64,000 nt of DNA from Sinomonas atrocyanea. Its GTDB lineage: Bacteria; Actinomycetota; Actinomycetes; Actinomycetales; Micrococcaceae. Below are positions 1 through 8,713 of the stretch, in pieces (the first letter of the stretch is position 1; every line of letters begins with the position of its first letter). Under the pieces are notes generated by a model that saw nothing but the letters and a program-made list of their open reading frames with translations, was not told the origin of the DNA and searched no databases. The position numbers and the translations under genes are program-made. The stretch lies in assembly GCF_030811715.1 (NCBI RefSeq), contig NZ_JAUSRH010000002.1, forward strand, positions 496,001 to 560,000, read 5' to 3'.

Positions 1-1
1 G

Positions 2-1126
2 CTCGTGGGCCGCCTCCGGCGGGAGGCCGGCCCGCCCGGGCAGGCGCCGGCGGGGTTGCCCCGGCGGGGCTTCCTGCAGGCCCTGACCGGCACGGCGGCC
101 GGGGTCGCGCTGGGAGGTGTCCTGACCGGCGTCGTCCGCAGCGCCTCCCTCGCGGCGGACGCGGCCCGCGCCGCCCTCCGGCTCCCCGCCCCGGCCCAGC
201 CGGCCCCGCCCATCCCGGCCGCGGCCAGCGTCGGCGTGCCGGGCGTGAGCGACCTCGTCACCCCGAACACCGGCTTCTACCGGATCGACACCGCGTTCGT
301 CGTCCCCTCGGTCGACCCGGGCAGCTGGCGCCTGGCGGTCACCGGGCTCGTCGAGCAGCCGGTGACGATCACCTGGGCCGACCTCCTCGCCCAGCCCCTC
401 GTGGAGCGGTACGTGACCCTGACCTGCGTCTCCAACGAGGTCGGCGGAGACCTCGTGGGCAACGCCCGCTGGCTCGGCTGGCCCGTGCGGGAGCTGCTCG
501 CCCGCGCGCGCCCCAGGGCCGGGGCGGACATGGTCCTCTCCCGCAGCGTCGACGGGTTCACCGCGGGCACCCCGCTCGAGGCCCTCACCGACCCTGGGCG
601 CGACGCACTCCTGGCCATCGGGATGAATGGGGAGCCGCTCCCGCCCGAGCACGGGTTCCCCGTCCGGCTCGTGGTCCCCGGGCTGTACGGCTACGTCTCC
701 GCGACGAAGTGGGTCACCGAGCTCAAGGTCACCACCTTCGCGGCCGACCAGGCCTACTGGAGCACCCGCGGCTGGAGCGAGAAGGGCCCGATCAAGACCG
801 CCTCGAGGATCGACGTGCCCCGCCGCGGCAGCCGGGTCGCCGCCGGGGAGGTCGTGGTCGCCGGCGTCGCGTGGGCCCAGCACCGCGGCATCTCGCGCGT
901 GGAGGTCAGGGTGGACGACGGCGCATGGCAGCAGGCGCGGCTCGGCACCGGCATCTCGCGCGACACCTGGTACCAGTGGGCCGCGCCGGTCCGCCTGGCC
1001 GCGGGACGGCACCGCATCGCCGTCCGCGCGACCGACGGCGACGGGCAGGTCCAGACATCAGAGCTCGCCCCGCCCGCCCCCGACGGGGCGACGGGGTACG
1101 AGATCATCGAGGTGGAGGCCACATGA
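2..1126 (+). CDS. Molybdopterin-dependent (sulfite oxidase family) oxidoreductase, 5' end cut by window
   Basis: The frame is open at the left edge, so the true start may lie outside; the first possible start is a GTG at 5. A twin-arginine-like stretch (RRGFLQ) followed by a hydrophobic segment suggests Tat export or membrane anchoring. The oxidoreductase molybdopterin-binding domain follows. The motif [11 protein letters not shown] carries the conserved cysteine (codon 424-426) that ligates molybdenum in this family. The last ~110 residues form the Ig-like Mo-cofactor dimerisation domain of sulfite oxidases. The stop overlaps the moeA start (ATGA), so enzyme and cofactor genes are probably co-transcribed. 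The substrate cannot be read from sequence. Confidence 0.85.
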   Translation, partial: LVGRLRREAGPPGQAPAGLPRRGFLQALTGTAAGVALGGVLTGVVRSASLAADAARAALRLPAPAQPAPPIPAAASVGVPGVSDLVTPNTGFYRIDTAFVVPSVDPGSWRLAVTGLVEQPVTITWADLLAQPLVERYVTLTCVSNEVGGDLVGNARWLGWPVRELLARARPRAGADMVLSRSVDGFTAGTPLEALTDPGRDALLAIGMNGEPLPPEHGFPVRLVVPGLYGYVSATKWVTELKVTTFAADQAYWSTRGWSEKGPIKTASRIDVPRRGSRVAAGEVVVAGVAWAQHRGISRVEVRVDDGAWQQARLGTGISRDTWYQWAAPVRLAAGRHRIAVRATDGDGQVQTSELAPPAPDGATGYEIIEVEAT

Positions 1127-2433
1127 CGCATTCCGACTCCGGCGCCGCGCCCGCCGCGCCCGCCGCGCCCGCCGCGCCTGCCGGGGCCCGCCCGCACGGG
1201 CACGGCCACGGGCACCGCAGCGTCGAGGAGCACCGCGAGCGGCTCGCCCGGCTCCTGGCCCCGCTCGCGGACCGGGCCGCCCAGGACCGCTCCCTCGACG
1301 CGGCCTTCGGCACCGCCCTCGCCGCCGACCTCGCGGCCCCGGGAAGCCTTCCGCCCTTCGACAACTCCCAGATGGACGGCTTCGCCGTGTGCTCGTCGGA
1401 CCCCGGCTCCGGGGATCCGACCGGGCCCGGCCTGCGCCGGTTCACGGTGGCAGCGCCCATCCCGGCGGGCGCCGCCCCGCCGCCTCTGCGCCCCGGCCAC
1501 GCCGCGCCGATCATGACGGGCGCCATGCTCCCCGCGGGCGCGGACGCGGTGGTCCGGGTCGAGCTGGCCGTTCCCTCCGGCTACCCGCCCGAGGGGGCGG
1601 CCGTGGACCTTCCCGCGGTCGAGCCGGGGACCTACGTGCGGCGCGCCGGAAGCGACGTGGTGGCCGGCGCCGTCGTGCTCCCTGCCGGGACAGCGCTCGG
1701 TCCGGCGCAGCTCGGGCTCGCCGCCGGCCTGGGACTGTCCATGCTGCGGGTGCGGCCGCCGCTGCGCGCGGCGCTCGTGAGCACCGGGGCCGAGCTCGCG
1801 GTCCCCGGGCGCCCCCTGGGCCCAGGGCAGATCCACGACGCCAACGGGGCGCTCCTGCACGCGGCGCTGCGCGAAGGCGGGGTGGAGGCGCGCGCGGTCG
1901 CGGTGCGCAGCGACGAGCCGGCCGAGCTGCGCGCCGCCCTCGAGGGGCTCGCCCGCGGACCCGAGCGGCCGGACCTCCTCATCACCACCGGCGGGGTCTC
2001 GAAGGGCGCCTTCGAGGCGACCAAGCTCGCTCTCGACGGACACGACGTCGAGTTCGCCCACCTCGCGCTGCAGCCCGGCGGACCCCAGGGCCTGGGCACC
2101 TTCGCGGGCCTGCCCCTCATCGCCTTCCCCGGCAACCCCGTCAGCTGCTGGGTCTCCTGGGAGGTCCTCCTCCGGCCCGTGCTCTCCGCGCTCCTCGGCG
2201 CGCCCCGCGCCCGCCGACGCGTCCGCGCACCCCTCGCCGAGCCGCTCGAATCGCCGGCCGGCATCTTCCAGGTCCGCCGCGCCCGGCTGGGGCCCGACGG
2301 CGCGGTCGGCCTCGTGGGCGGCCCCGGCTCGCACCTGCTTGGGGCCCTCGCCTCCTCGGATGCCATCGCCATCGTCCCGGAGGACGCCACCGCGCTCGCG
2401 GCCGGGGACAACGTGGAAGTATGGCTCACGTGA
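1123..2433 (+). CDS. moeA: Molybdopterin molybdenumtransferase MoeA
   Basis: Inserts molybdate into adenylylated molybdopterin in the last step of Mo-cofactor synthesis. The 436-residue protein has the family signatures [10 protein letters not shown] (residues 80-89), [27 protein letters not shown] and [15 protein letters not shown]. The start is an ATG overlapping the upstream stop by 4 bp. The N-terminus has an Ala/Pro repeat and a His/Gly run (HGHGHGH) before the conserved core; these are not part of the usual domain and might bind metal. It is followed by moaC, mogA and moaE with overlapping ends. Confidence 0.93.
   Translation: MTHSDSGAAPAAPAAPAAPAGARPHGHGHGHRSVEEHRERLARLLAPLADRAAQDRSLDAAFGTALAADLAAPGSLPPFDNSQMDGFAVCSSDPGSGDPTGPGLRRFTVAAPIPAGAAPPPLRPGHAAPIMTGAMLPAGADAVVRVELAVPSGYPPEGAAVDLPAVEPGTYVRRAGSDVVAGAVVLPAGTALGPAQLGLAAGLGLSMLRVRPPLRAALVSTGAELAVPGRPLGPGQIHDANGALLHAALREGGVEARAVAVRSDEPAELRAALEGLARGPERPDLLITTGGVSKGAFEATKLALDGHDVEFAHLALQPGGPQGLGTFAGLPLIAFPGNPVSCWVSWEVLLRPVLSALLGAPRARRRVRAPLAEPLESPAGIFQVRRARLGPDGAVGLVGGPGSHLLGALASSDAIAIVPEDATALAAGDNVEVWLT
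1147..1182 (+). repeat. Four tandem 9-bp GCGCCCGCC-type units inside moeA
   Basis: Four consecutive 9-bp units (the last with one C to T change) encode an Ala-Ala-Pro run near the MoeA N-terminus. Gain or loss of units keeps the reading frame. Confidence 0.85.
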
Positions 2434-2942
2434 CTGAGACCCCACACCCCACGCCCGGCCCGGGCCTGACCCACGTGCGCGCCGACGGCAGCGCCCACAT
2501 GGTCGATGTCAGCGCGAAGCCCGAGTCCACGCGGGAGGCGACGGCCCAGGCGGTCCTGAACACCACCCGCGAGGTCATCGCGCTCCTGGCAGAGGGCGGC
2601 CTCCCCAAGGGGGACGCCCTCGCCGTGGCCCGCGTGGCCGGCATCATGGCCGCGAAGAAGACGCCGGAGCTCATTCCGCTGTGCCACCCGCTGCCCATCG
2701 CCAAGGTCACGGTCGACTTCGAGCTCGGCGCCGCGGCCGTCACCGTGTTCGCCACGGTGAAGACCCGGGGCGTGACCGGGGTGGAGATGGAGGCCCTCAC
2801 CGCGGCGTCCGTCGCAGCCCTGGCGGTGTACGACATGGTCAAGGCCGTGGACAAGCACGCCGTCATCACCGACGTCAGGGTGCTCGCCAAGTCCGGCGGC
2901 AAGAGCGGGGACTGGAACGTGCGCGGCGGAGGCGGCGCATGA
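2430..2942 (+). CDS. moaC: Cyclic pyranopterin monophosphate synthase MoaC
   Basis: Converts the GTP-derived cyclic intermediate to cyclic pyranopterin monophosphate, the first stage of Mo-cofactor synthesis. Visible family motifs are [22 protein letters not shown] and [24 protein letters not shown] chose the GTG at 2430 because GGAAG at 2415-2419 lies 10 nt before it and it overlaps the moeA stop as GTGA; the in-frame ATG at 2421 would have its ribosome-binding site only 1 nt away. The partner enzyme MoaA is not in this window. Confidence 0.93.
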   Translation: MTETPHPTPGPGLTHVRADGSAHMVDVSAKPESTREATAQAVLNTTREVIALLAEGGLPKGDALAVARVAGIMAAKKTPELIPLCHPLPIAKVTVDFELGAAAVTVFATVKTRGVTGVEMEALTAASVAALAVYDMVKAVDKHAVITDVRVLAKSGGKSGDWNVRGGGGA

Positions 2943-3460
2943 GCGGGCACGACGCCCACGCTGGCCAGGGCGCGCGGCGGGCGGGCATCGTCATCGCCTC
3001 GACCCGCGCGGCCACCGGCGCGTACGAGGACCGCACCGGCCCCATCGTCGCGGACTGGCTCTCCGACCACGGATTCGACGTCATCCCGCCCGCGGTGGTG
3101 CCGGACGGCCCGAGCGTCGGTGCGGCCCTGCGCGCCCTCCTCGCACTCGGGCCTGCGGCGATCATCACGAGCGGCGGCACCGGGCTGAGCCCGGACGATG
3201 TGACGCCCGAGGAGACACGTCCCCTGCTCGACCGCGACGTGCCGGGCATCATGGAGGCCCTGCGCGCGGCCGGGAGTGCCAAGACGCCGCTGGCCGCGCT
3301 CTCCCGGGGCCACGCGGGCCTCTCGGGGCGGACCTTCATCGTGAACCTGCCCGGCTCGCCGTCCGGCGTCATGGACGGCCTCGCCGTCCTCGACCCGATG
3401 ATCGGCCACATCTGCGACCAGGCCTCCGGCCGGGGAGGAGCCAACCATGACCACCACTGA
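2939..3460 (+). CDS. mogA: Molybdopterin adenylyltransferase, MogA/MoaB family
   Basis: Adenylylates molybdopterin before MoeA-catalysed metal insertion. The 173-residue protein has the MoCF-binding fold signatures [21 protein letters not shown], then VPGIMEALR and [16 protein letters not shown]. The start ATG overlaps the moaC stop (ATGA) and the 3' end overlaps moaE by 14 bp, implying translational coupling. The C-terminal HDHH is unremarkable. MogA and MoaB are hard to separate by sequence alone, so the symbol is tentative. Confidence 0.9.
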   Translation: MSGHDAHAGQGARRAGIVIASTRAATGAYEDRTGPIVADWLSDHGFDVIPPAVVPDGPSVGAALRALLALGPAAIITSGGTGLSPDDVTPEETRPLLDRDVPGIMEALRAAGSAKTPLAALSRGHAGLSGRTFIVNLPGSPSGVMDGLAVLDPMIGHICDQASGRGGANHDHH

Positions 3461-3923
3461 GCCCGTCGAGGTCCTGCACGCGGCCGTGACCACCGCCCCG
3501 CTCGACGAGGCCGCCGCCCGGGCCGCCGTCGACGCGCCGGATGCGGGCGCCGTCGTGCTCTTCTCGGGCGTGGTCCGCGACCACGATGACGGCCGCGGCG
3601 TCGCCCGCCTGTCCTACACCGCCCATCCGAGCGCCCAGGCAACCCTGCGCTCCGTCGTCGACGCGACGGTCGGCGAGGTGCTCGCGGCCGCCGGCACGGC
3701 CGGGGGAGCGCCGGAGCGTCCCCTGCGGGTGTGGATCGCGCACCGCGTGGGGGAGCTCGCGATCGGGGACGCCGCCTTCGTCTGCGCCGTCTCGGCGGCC
3801 CACCGGGGCGAGGCGTTCCGGCTGTGCTCCGAGCTCGTGGACCGGGTCAAGGCCGAGGTGCCCATCTGGAAGGAGCAGTTCTTCGACGACGGCGGGAGCG
3901 AGTGGGTCGCCGCGCTCGGCTGA
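3447..3923 (+). CDS. moaE: Molybdopterin synthase catalytic subunit MoaE
   Basis: Transfers sulfur from MoaD thiocarboxylate to precursor Z to form molybdopterin. The 158-residue protein shows VLFSGVVRDHDDGR at the N-terminus, the RVWIAHRVGELAIGDAAFV segment, and VPIWKEQFF with the catalytic lysine. It begins inside the end of mogA, so it is almost certainly in the same transcript. MoaD, the small subunit, is absent from this window and must be encoded elsewhere. Confidence 0.93.
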   Translation: MTTTEPVEVLHAAVTTAPLDEAAARAAVDAPDAGAVVLFSGVVRDHDDGRGVARLSYTAHPSAQATLRSVVDATVGEVLAAAGTAGGAPERPLRVWIAHRVGELAIGDAAFVCAVSAAHRGEAFRLCSELVDRVKAEVPIWKEQFFDDGGSEWVAALG

Positions 3924-3969
3924 CCCCGCTGCCCGGCGCCACGATTCTGAGCACCGCCGCCCGCGACAG

Positions 3970-3975
3970 TAGGCT
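3970..3975 (+). promoter_or_regulatory. -10 box for leaderless dapB
   Basis: TAGGCT is followed by a 6-nt spacer and then the dapB ATG, which places the transcription start at the start codon. No clear -35 is visible. Confidence 0.6.
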
Positions 3976-3981
3976 GGCCGC

Positions 3982-4740
3982 ATGGCAGAACGACTTCCCG
4001 TGGCAGTGCTGGGCGCGAACGGGCGCATGGGTTCAGAGGCCGTCCAAGCGGTCAGCTCGGCCGAGGACATGGAACTCGTCGCCGCGCTCGGCCGGGGTGA
4101 CTCCCTCGAGCGCCTCGTCGACTCCGGCGCCCGGTACGTCGTAGACCTCACCGTCCCCGACGCCACCGAGGCCAACGTCCGCTTCGCGGTCGAGCACGGT
4201 CTCCACGCCGTCGTGGGGACCACCGGCTGGAGCGAGGAGCGGCTCAGGTCGCTGCGCGAACTGCTCGCGGCCCATCCCGGGACCGGCGTGCTCATCGCAC
4301 CGAACTTCGCGCTGGGGTCCGTGCTCGCCTCGGCGTTCGCCGCCAAGGCGGCCCGCTACTTCGAGTCCGTCGAGATCGTCGAGCTCCACCACCCGGACAA
4401 GGTGGACGCCCCCTCCGGCACGGCGGTGCGCACCGCCCAGCTCATCGCCGCGGCCCGCAGCGACGCCGGGCTCGGCCCGTCCCCGGACGCGACCACCAAG
4501 GAGCTCGACGGAGCGCGGGGTGCCGACGTCGACGGCGTCCGCGTCCACGCCGTGCGGCTCCGCGGCCTCGTCGCCCACCAGGAGGTGCTCCTGGGCGGCC
4601 CGGGGGAGCAGCTGACCCTCCGGCACGACTCGTTCGACCGCGCCTCCTTCATGCCGGGAGTGCTCGTGGGCCTGCGCGAGGTCGCACGGCACCCTGGCCT
4701 CACCGTCGGCCTCGACGGCTACTTGGACCTCGGGCTGTGA
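3982..4740 (+). CDS. dapB: 4-hydroxy-tetrahydrodipicolinate reductase DapB
   Basis: NAD(P)H-dependent reductase of the diaminopimelate/lysine pathway. The 252-residue protein has the nucleotide-binding GxxGRMG motif (GANGRMG, residues 11-17), the ELHHPDK segment with catalytic His136/His137 and the nearby lysine, and PSGTA substrate contacts. The start has no ribosome-binding site but sits 6 nt after TAGGCT, so the mRNA is probably leaderless. The next gene starts on its stop codon (GTGA). dapA and dapF lie 3 kb and 17 kb downstream. Confidence 0.95.
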   Translation: MAERLPVAVLGANGRMGSEAVQAVSSAEDMELVAALGRGDSLERLVDSGARYVVDLTVPDATEANVRFAVEHGLHAVVGTTGWSEERLRSLRELLAAHPGTGVLIAPNFALGSVLASAFAAKAARYFESVEIVELHHPDKVDAPSGTAVRTAQLIAAARSDAGLGPSPDATTKELDGARGADVDGVRVHAVRLRGLVAHQEVLLGGPGEQLTLRHDSFDRASFMPGVLVGLREVARHPGLTVGLDGYLDLGL

Positions 4741-5276
4741 GCGCCATGGACTCCGCGGATCCCCAGAACCGGGACGGCTCCCAGGACCCGCAGCGACCTC
4801 CACGGTCCAGAGGCGCGTGGGCGTGGGTCGGTGCCAACAAGACGAAGATCGGTGTCGTCGCCATCACCGTCCTGCTGGTCTTCTACCTGATTGTCACCTT
4901 CGACCGGGCCCGGATCCTGCTCCTCGACCCCGGGCCCGTCGCCAAGGCCATCGGCGCAGGCTACCTCGTGCTCCCGATCGTGGGAGCGTGGGCGCTCCTG
5001 CGCGAGCTGGCCTTCGGCACCCGGCTCGAGCGCATGGGCAGGGAGCTCGAGGCGGAGGGCGGCCTGCCCGAGGACACGCTGCCGCGCACGGCCGGAGGCA
5101 GGATCGTCCGGTCGGCGGCCGACGCCGAGTTCGCCCAGTACCGCCACGAGGCAGAGGCGGCTCCCGAGGACTGGCGGTCGTGGTACCGGCTCGGCCTCGC
5201 CTACGATGCTGCGGGCGACCGCAAGCAGGCCCGCGCCGCCATGCGGCAGGCGATCGCCCTGCATCGCGCCCGCTGA
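4737..5276 (+). CDS. Two-pass membrane protein with C-terminal TPR-like helices
   Basis: The function is unknown. The 179-residue protein has a Pro/Arg-rich N-terminus, two transmembrane segments (about residues 38-57 and 69-88), and a soluble C-terminus ending in a tetratricopeptide-like helix pair (WYRLGLAYDAAGDRKQARAAMRQAI). The GTG start overlaps the dapB stop by 4 bp; an ATG nine bases downstream is the alternative. Translational coupling to dapB is likely. It ends 6 bp from a convergent gene. Confidence 0.75.
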   Translation: MSAMDSADPQNRDGSQDPQRPPRSRGAWAWVGANKTKIGVVAITVLLVFYLIVTFDRARILLLDPGPVAKAIGAGYLVLPIVGAWALLRELAFGTRLERMGRELEAEGGLPEDTLPRTAGGRIVRSAADAEFAQYRHEAEAAPEDWRSWYRLGLAYDAAGDRKQARAAMRQAIALHRAR

Positions 5277-5282
5277 GCAGCC

Positions 5283-6548
5283 CTACCGGCGGGCTGGAGC
5301 GCCGCCGCGGCGCGCGCGCCCGCCCGGAGCTCCGGTGCTGCGGGCGACGCCGAGCCGCGTTGCACCATGGGCCACCGCCTCGAGCGGCCCCCGCCAGCCA
5401 TTGGCCCGGACGAAGAGGCCGACGCCGAGCGCGGCAACGATGTGGACGGCCAGCAGGGCCTCCCGGGTGAGGTGAGCCCAGTCCGCGAGGGGCAGCGCGA
5501 GCGCTGCGACGTGCGCCGTGTAGAGGGTCAACGTCATGGCCCCGGCGCCGGCGAGCGGCGCCAGCAGCCCGGTGCGGGCGAGCGGGCCGATCCGGGCGAC
5601 GAGGAGGAAGGCCCCGATGGCCGCGGCCGAGGTCCCCGCGGTGTGCAGGAGGTCGAGGGGCGTGCCGGAGTGCGGAGCTGCGGAGGTCAGCCACCACCAG
5701 GTGCCGGTCTGGTCCACCCCGGTGAGATTCGCCTCGAGCATCGCGCGCAGCGGCCACACTTTCGCTTGGGGCGTGGCCAGCAGGGCGTTGAGGCCGCCGA
5801 GCGGCCCGAGGAAGGCCCAGGCACAGGCCTTCGCCAGCGCTGCAGCCGCGGCGCCTCCCAGGACGAGCCACACCTGCGTCGCGGTCCGCGCGAGGTCCGC
5901 ACGGCCGATCCACAGGCCGACCAGGAGGTAGGCGAACCACTGCAGGGCCGGGTAGTAGCCGGTGACGGCGAGGTCCGCGAGAAGGCGCACCGGATCGGCG
6001 AGGTCGGGCCACGACGGATTGTGGCCGAGCCGGAGCGGCGGCACGGCCGCGAGCAGGGCAGGCCGGACCAGGTACGCCGCGACGGGGGCGAGCAGGATCC
6101 AGACGGCCGCGAGCAGCCCGAGGGTCTGGCGGCGCAGGCTGAGGACGGCGAGCGCGCACCAGAACAGGACCGCGTAGTCCACGAGGATCACGGCGACGCC
6201 CACACGGGCGAGTCCGAGGGTGAGGCCGACGGCGGCGATCACCGCCGCGCGCAGCGCGAGTCCGAGCCGGTTCCGTTCCGCGGGGACGCGCCCCAGGGTC
6301 AGCGAGACTCCGGCGAGCACGGCGAACAGGGCCGCCGCCCGGCCCGAGAGCACCGTTCCGACCCAGGTGGCGGAGAAGGCGCCCGTGCCGGAGGCCTGCG
6401 CCACCGTCGGCAGGATGTGGGTGGCCATCATGGCCAGCAGGGCCGCCCCTCGCGCCATGTCGACCCCCGCGAGCCTGGCCGGCCCGCCCGCGCGCACCGT
6501 GCCCCCAGCCATGCCCCGGGTGCGGGGCACCCCCGATCGTCCGCCCAT
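5283..6548 (-). CDS. Multi-pass membrane protein, heparan-alpha-glucosaminide N-acetyltransferase-like/DUF418 type
   Basis: About 421 residues with roughly ten hydrophobic helices. The N-terminal RLAGVDMARGAALLAMMATH matches the start of membrane acyltransferase-type proteins in the HGSNAT/DUF1624/DUF418 group; the substrate is unknown. The start is uncertain: the ATG used gives the longest protein, but an in-frame ATG 36 bases downstream also keeps the RLAGVD segment. No strong ribosome-binding site is visible. The C-terminal tail is basic and of low complexity. Confidence 0.75.
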   Translation of the reverse strand: MGGRSGVPRTRGMAGGTVRAGGPARLAGVDMARGAALLAMMATHILPTVAQASGTGAFSATWVGTVLSGRAAALFAVLAGVSLTLGRVPAERNRLGLALRAAVIAAVGLTLGLARVGVAVILVDYAVLFWCALAVLSLRRQTLGLLAAVWILLAPVAAYLVRPALLAAVPPLRLGHNPSWPDLADPVRLLADLAVTGYYPALQWFAYLLVGLWIGRADLARTATQVWLVLGGAAAAALAKACAWAFLGPLGGLNALLATPQAKVWPLRAMLEANLTGVDQTGTWWWLTSAAPHSGTPLDLLHTAGTSAAAIGAFLLVARIGPLARTGLLAPLAGAGAMTLTLYTAHVAALALPLADWAHLTREALLAVHIVAALGVGLFVRANGWRGPLEAVAHGATRLGVARSTGAPGGRARRGGAPARR

Positions 6549-6654
6549 GGTCCCGATGCTCTCACGCCAGCGTGCCCATGCCGCCCGGGGGCCTCATGCT
6601 CCGCGGACCCCACGGCCGGTACACCCCCGGCCTCCGGGAACGGCGAGGGGCACC

Positions 6655-6684
6655 TTGTCATTCGAAGACATGTTCGAATAGCAT
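6655..6684 (+). promoter_or_regulatory. SOS promoter: TTGTCA-N18-TAGCAT with LexA box in the spacer
   Basis: The -35 TTGTCA (6655-6660) and -10 TAGCAT (6679-6684) are 18 nt apart. TCGAAGACATGTTCGA (6662-6677) fills the spacer and matches 13 of 14 positions of the actinobacterial SOS consensus CGAACRNRYGTTCG. The -10 lies 6 nt before the next ATG, so the transcript would be leaderless and LexA-repressed. Confidence 0.75.
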
Positions 6685-6690
6685 GACGCC

Positions 6691-6954
6691 ATGAGCACGG
6701 CGCACTACCCCCACGGAAACGGTCCGGTGCCGGCTCCCCGCCCGCATGCATGGCGCGCGGGAGGGCCGCTGCTCCCGGGGGAGCCCCCGCCCGGGGAGCT
6801 GGCCCGCCGCCTCTCCGAGCCGGACCTCACCTGCCTGACCGAGCGCGAGCTCCAGGCCTTCGTCGCCGCCTGTCGGCACCTCGAGGACTGGGTGCGCGTC
6901 CGTGCCGGGGCCGCGCGTGCGGAGCTCGCGGCCCGCGCCCCCGGGGGTGCCTGA
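6691..6954 (+). CDS. Small SOS-controlled protein resembling the N-terminus of DUF222/13E12 proteins
   Basis: An 87-residue protein with a Pro-rich, probably disordered first half and a helical second half (LTERELQAFVAACRHLEDW, then AARAELAAR). This pattern resembles the N-terminal segment of DUF222 (13E12-type) HNH proteins, but no HNH domain follows before the next gene at 6995. The function is unknown. Expression evidence is unusually good: a consensus-like promoter with a LexA box ends exactly 6 nt before the ATG. It could be a truncated DUF222 gene or a stand-alone SOS protein. Confidence 0.65.
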   Translation: MSTAHYPHGNGPVPAPRPHAWRAGGPLLPGEPPPGELARRLSEPDLTCLTERELQAFVAACRHLEDWVRVRAGAARAELAARAPGGA

Positions 6955-6982
6955 GCGGCCGGGGAGGCGCGGGCGCGTGGCC

Positions 6983-6988
6983 TAGGAT
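6983..6988 (+). promoter_or_regulatory. -10 box for leaderless nitrilase-family gene
   Basis: TAGGAT is followed by a 6-nt spacer and then ATG. Confidence 0.55.
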
Positions 6989-6994
6989 GGGCCT

Positions 6995-7750
6995 ATGTCC
7001 GCCGAGCTGACCGTCTCTGCTGTGCAGTCCGTGGCGCTCCCGGGCGGGCTGGCCGCGAACGTCGACGAGCATGTGCGCCTCCTCGAGGACGCCGACGCCC
7101 ACGGGGCCAGGCTCGCGGTCTTTCCCGAGCTCTCCCTCACCGGCTACGACCTGGACCTCTTCTCCGACGAGTCCAACTGGCTCACCCGCCCCTCGGCGCA
7201 GCTTTCCGAGCTCCAGGCGGCCTGTGAGGACATGGGCATCTCGGCGGTCGTGGGGGCCGCGGTCCGCGAGCCGGACCGGACGCCGCACCTCGCCTCAGTC
7301 CTCGTGCGCCCCGGGGCGCCCGCCGTGATCGCCCCCAAGATGCACCTCCACGGCCGGGAGAGGGAGATCTTCGAGCCCGGAGGCCGCCTCACTGTGGTCG
7401 AGGTCGACGGCTGGAAGGTGGCCCTCGCGGTCTGCTTCGACGTGGCCCAGCCGGGCCACGCTGCCGAGGCGGCGGCTGCGGGAGCCGACCTCTACGCGGC
7501 GTCGGCCGTCTACGTCGCGGGGGAGGAGCGCCGGCTCGACCTCCACTTCGGTGCCCGCGCCATGGACAGCAGGTTCTTCGCCCTGCTCGCGAACGCTGGG
7601 GGATCCAGCGCACTCGGGACCTCGTGCGGCCAGAGCGGGGTGTGGGGGCCCGACGGGCACCGGATGGCTGCCGCGGCCGGGACCGGTGCCGAGGTCGTCA
7701 CGGCGGTCCTGTTCCGCTCGGCCCTCGCGCGCTACGGCCGCCCGGCCTGA
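6995..7750 (+). CDS. Carbon-nitrogen hydrolase (nitrilase superfamily)
   Basis: A 251-residue amidase-type hydrolase. The catalytic Glu-Lys-Cys triad can be placed: Glu in VFPELSLTGYD, Lys in APKMHLHGRE, and Cys in ALAVCFDVAQP. The length fits single-domain members of the family (omega-amidase/YafV-like or N-carbamoyl-putrescine amidase-like). The substrate cannot be assigned. The start is leaderless with respect to TAGGAT. The gene precedes dapA but has its own promoter, so a shared role is not implied. Confidence 0.87.
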   Translation: MSAELTVSAVQSVALPGGLAANVDEHVRLLEDADAHGARLAVFPELSLTGYDLDLFSDESNWLTRPSAQLSELQAACEDMGISAVVGAAVREPDRTPHLASVLVRPGAPAVIAPKMHLHGREREIFEPGGRLTVVEVDGWKVALAVCFDVAQPGHAAEAAAAGADLYAASAVYVAGEERRLDLHFGARAMDSRFFALLANAGGSSALGTSCGQSGVWGPDGHRMAAAAGTGAEVVTAVLFRSALARYGRPA

Positions 7751-7779
7751 CGCGTTGCCCAAAGCGGCAGCGTACACGG

Positions 7780-7785
7780 TAACGT
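7780..7785 (+). promoter_or_regulatory. -10 box for leaderless dapA
   Basis: TAACGT is followed by a 7-nt spacer and then ATG. TTGCCC at 7755-7760 is a possible -35 with a long 19-nt spacer. Confidence 0.55.
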
Positions 7786-7792
7786 TCTGTGC

Positions 7793-8701
7793 ATGGCAGA
7801 CGACATCCGCACGCGCACTTTCGGCACTCTCCTCACGGCAATGGTGACCCCGTTCACCGCCGACGGCGAGGTCGACTACGATGCGGCGGCGTCCCTGGCG
7901 GCCAAGCTCGTCGATGACGGCTGCGACGGCCTCGTCGTCACCGGCACCACGGGGGAGACGTCCACCCTGACGGACGAGGAAAACCTCGGCATGTTCAAGG
8001 CCGTCCTCGACGCTGTCGGCGGCCGCGCCAAGGTCATCGCGGGGACGGGCACGAACGACACCCGCCATTCGGTGAGCCTGTCGCGCCGCGCCGAGGCGCT
8101 CGGAGTCGACGGCCTCCTCCTCGTCACGCCCTACTACAACAAGCCCAGCCAGGCCGGCGTCCAAGCCCACTTCGAGACGGTCGCCTCTGCCACCGAGCTG
8201 CCCGTCATGCTCTACGACATCCCGGGCCGGTCGGGCATCCCGATCGCCCCCGAGACGATCCTCCGTCTGGCCGAGCACCCCCGCATCGCAGGCCTCAAGG
8301 ACGCTAAGGCCGACTTCGCCTCCGTGACGCGCGTGCTCGCCAAGACCGACCTGGCGGTGTACTCGGGCGACGACGGCCTGACCCTCCCATGGATGGCAGC
8401 CGGCGCCCTCGGCGTCGTCTCCGTCACGGCGCACGTCGCCACGAAGCAGTTCCGCTCGCTCGTCGACGCGGCGCTCGCGGGCGACTTCGCGGCCGCCCGC
8501 CAGGTCCACTTCGACCTCGACCCGGTGATCCGCGGGATCATGACCCGGGTCCAGGGCGCTGTCGCCGCCAAGCAGGTTCTCAAGTGGCAGGGTGTCCTGC
8601 CCAACTCCGTGGTCCGCCTCCCGCTCGTGGAGCCCGGCGACGCGGAGCTCGCCCTCATCCGCAACGATCTCGCCGAAGCCGGAATGGACTTCGGCGCCTA
8701 G
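7793..8701 (+). CDS. dapA: 4-hydroxy-tetrahydrodipicolinate synthase DapA
   Basis: Condenses pyruvate with aspartate semialdehyde, the committed step to diaminopimelate and lysine. The 302-residue TIM-barrel protein has GTTGETSTLTDEE, the YYNKPSQ tyrosine motif, and Lys169 in AGLKDAK as the Schiff-base lysine. The start ATG is 7 nt after a -10 box, with no ribosome-binding site. Ribonuclease J begins 12 nt downstream, an arrangement common in actinobacteria, so both probably share a transcript. Confidence 0.95.
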   Translation: MADDIRTRTFGTLLTAMVTPFTADGEVDYDAAASLAAKLVDDGCDGLVVTGTTGETSTLTDEENLGMFKAVLDAVGGRAKVIAGTGTNDTRHSVSLSRRAEALGVDGLLLVTPYYNKPSQAGVQAHFETVASATELPVMLYDIPGRSGIPIAPETILRLAEHPRIAGLKDAKADFASVTRVLAKTDLAVYSGDDGLTLPWMAAGALGVVSVTAHVATKQFRSLVDAALAGDFAAARQVHFDLDPVIRGIMTRVQGAVAAKQVLKWQGVLPNSVVRLPLVEPGDAELALIRNDLAEAGMDFGA

Positions 8702-8713
8702 GAGCAGCCCAGC

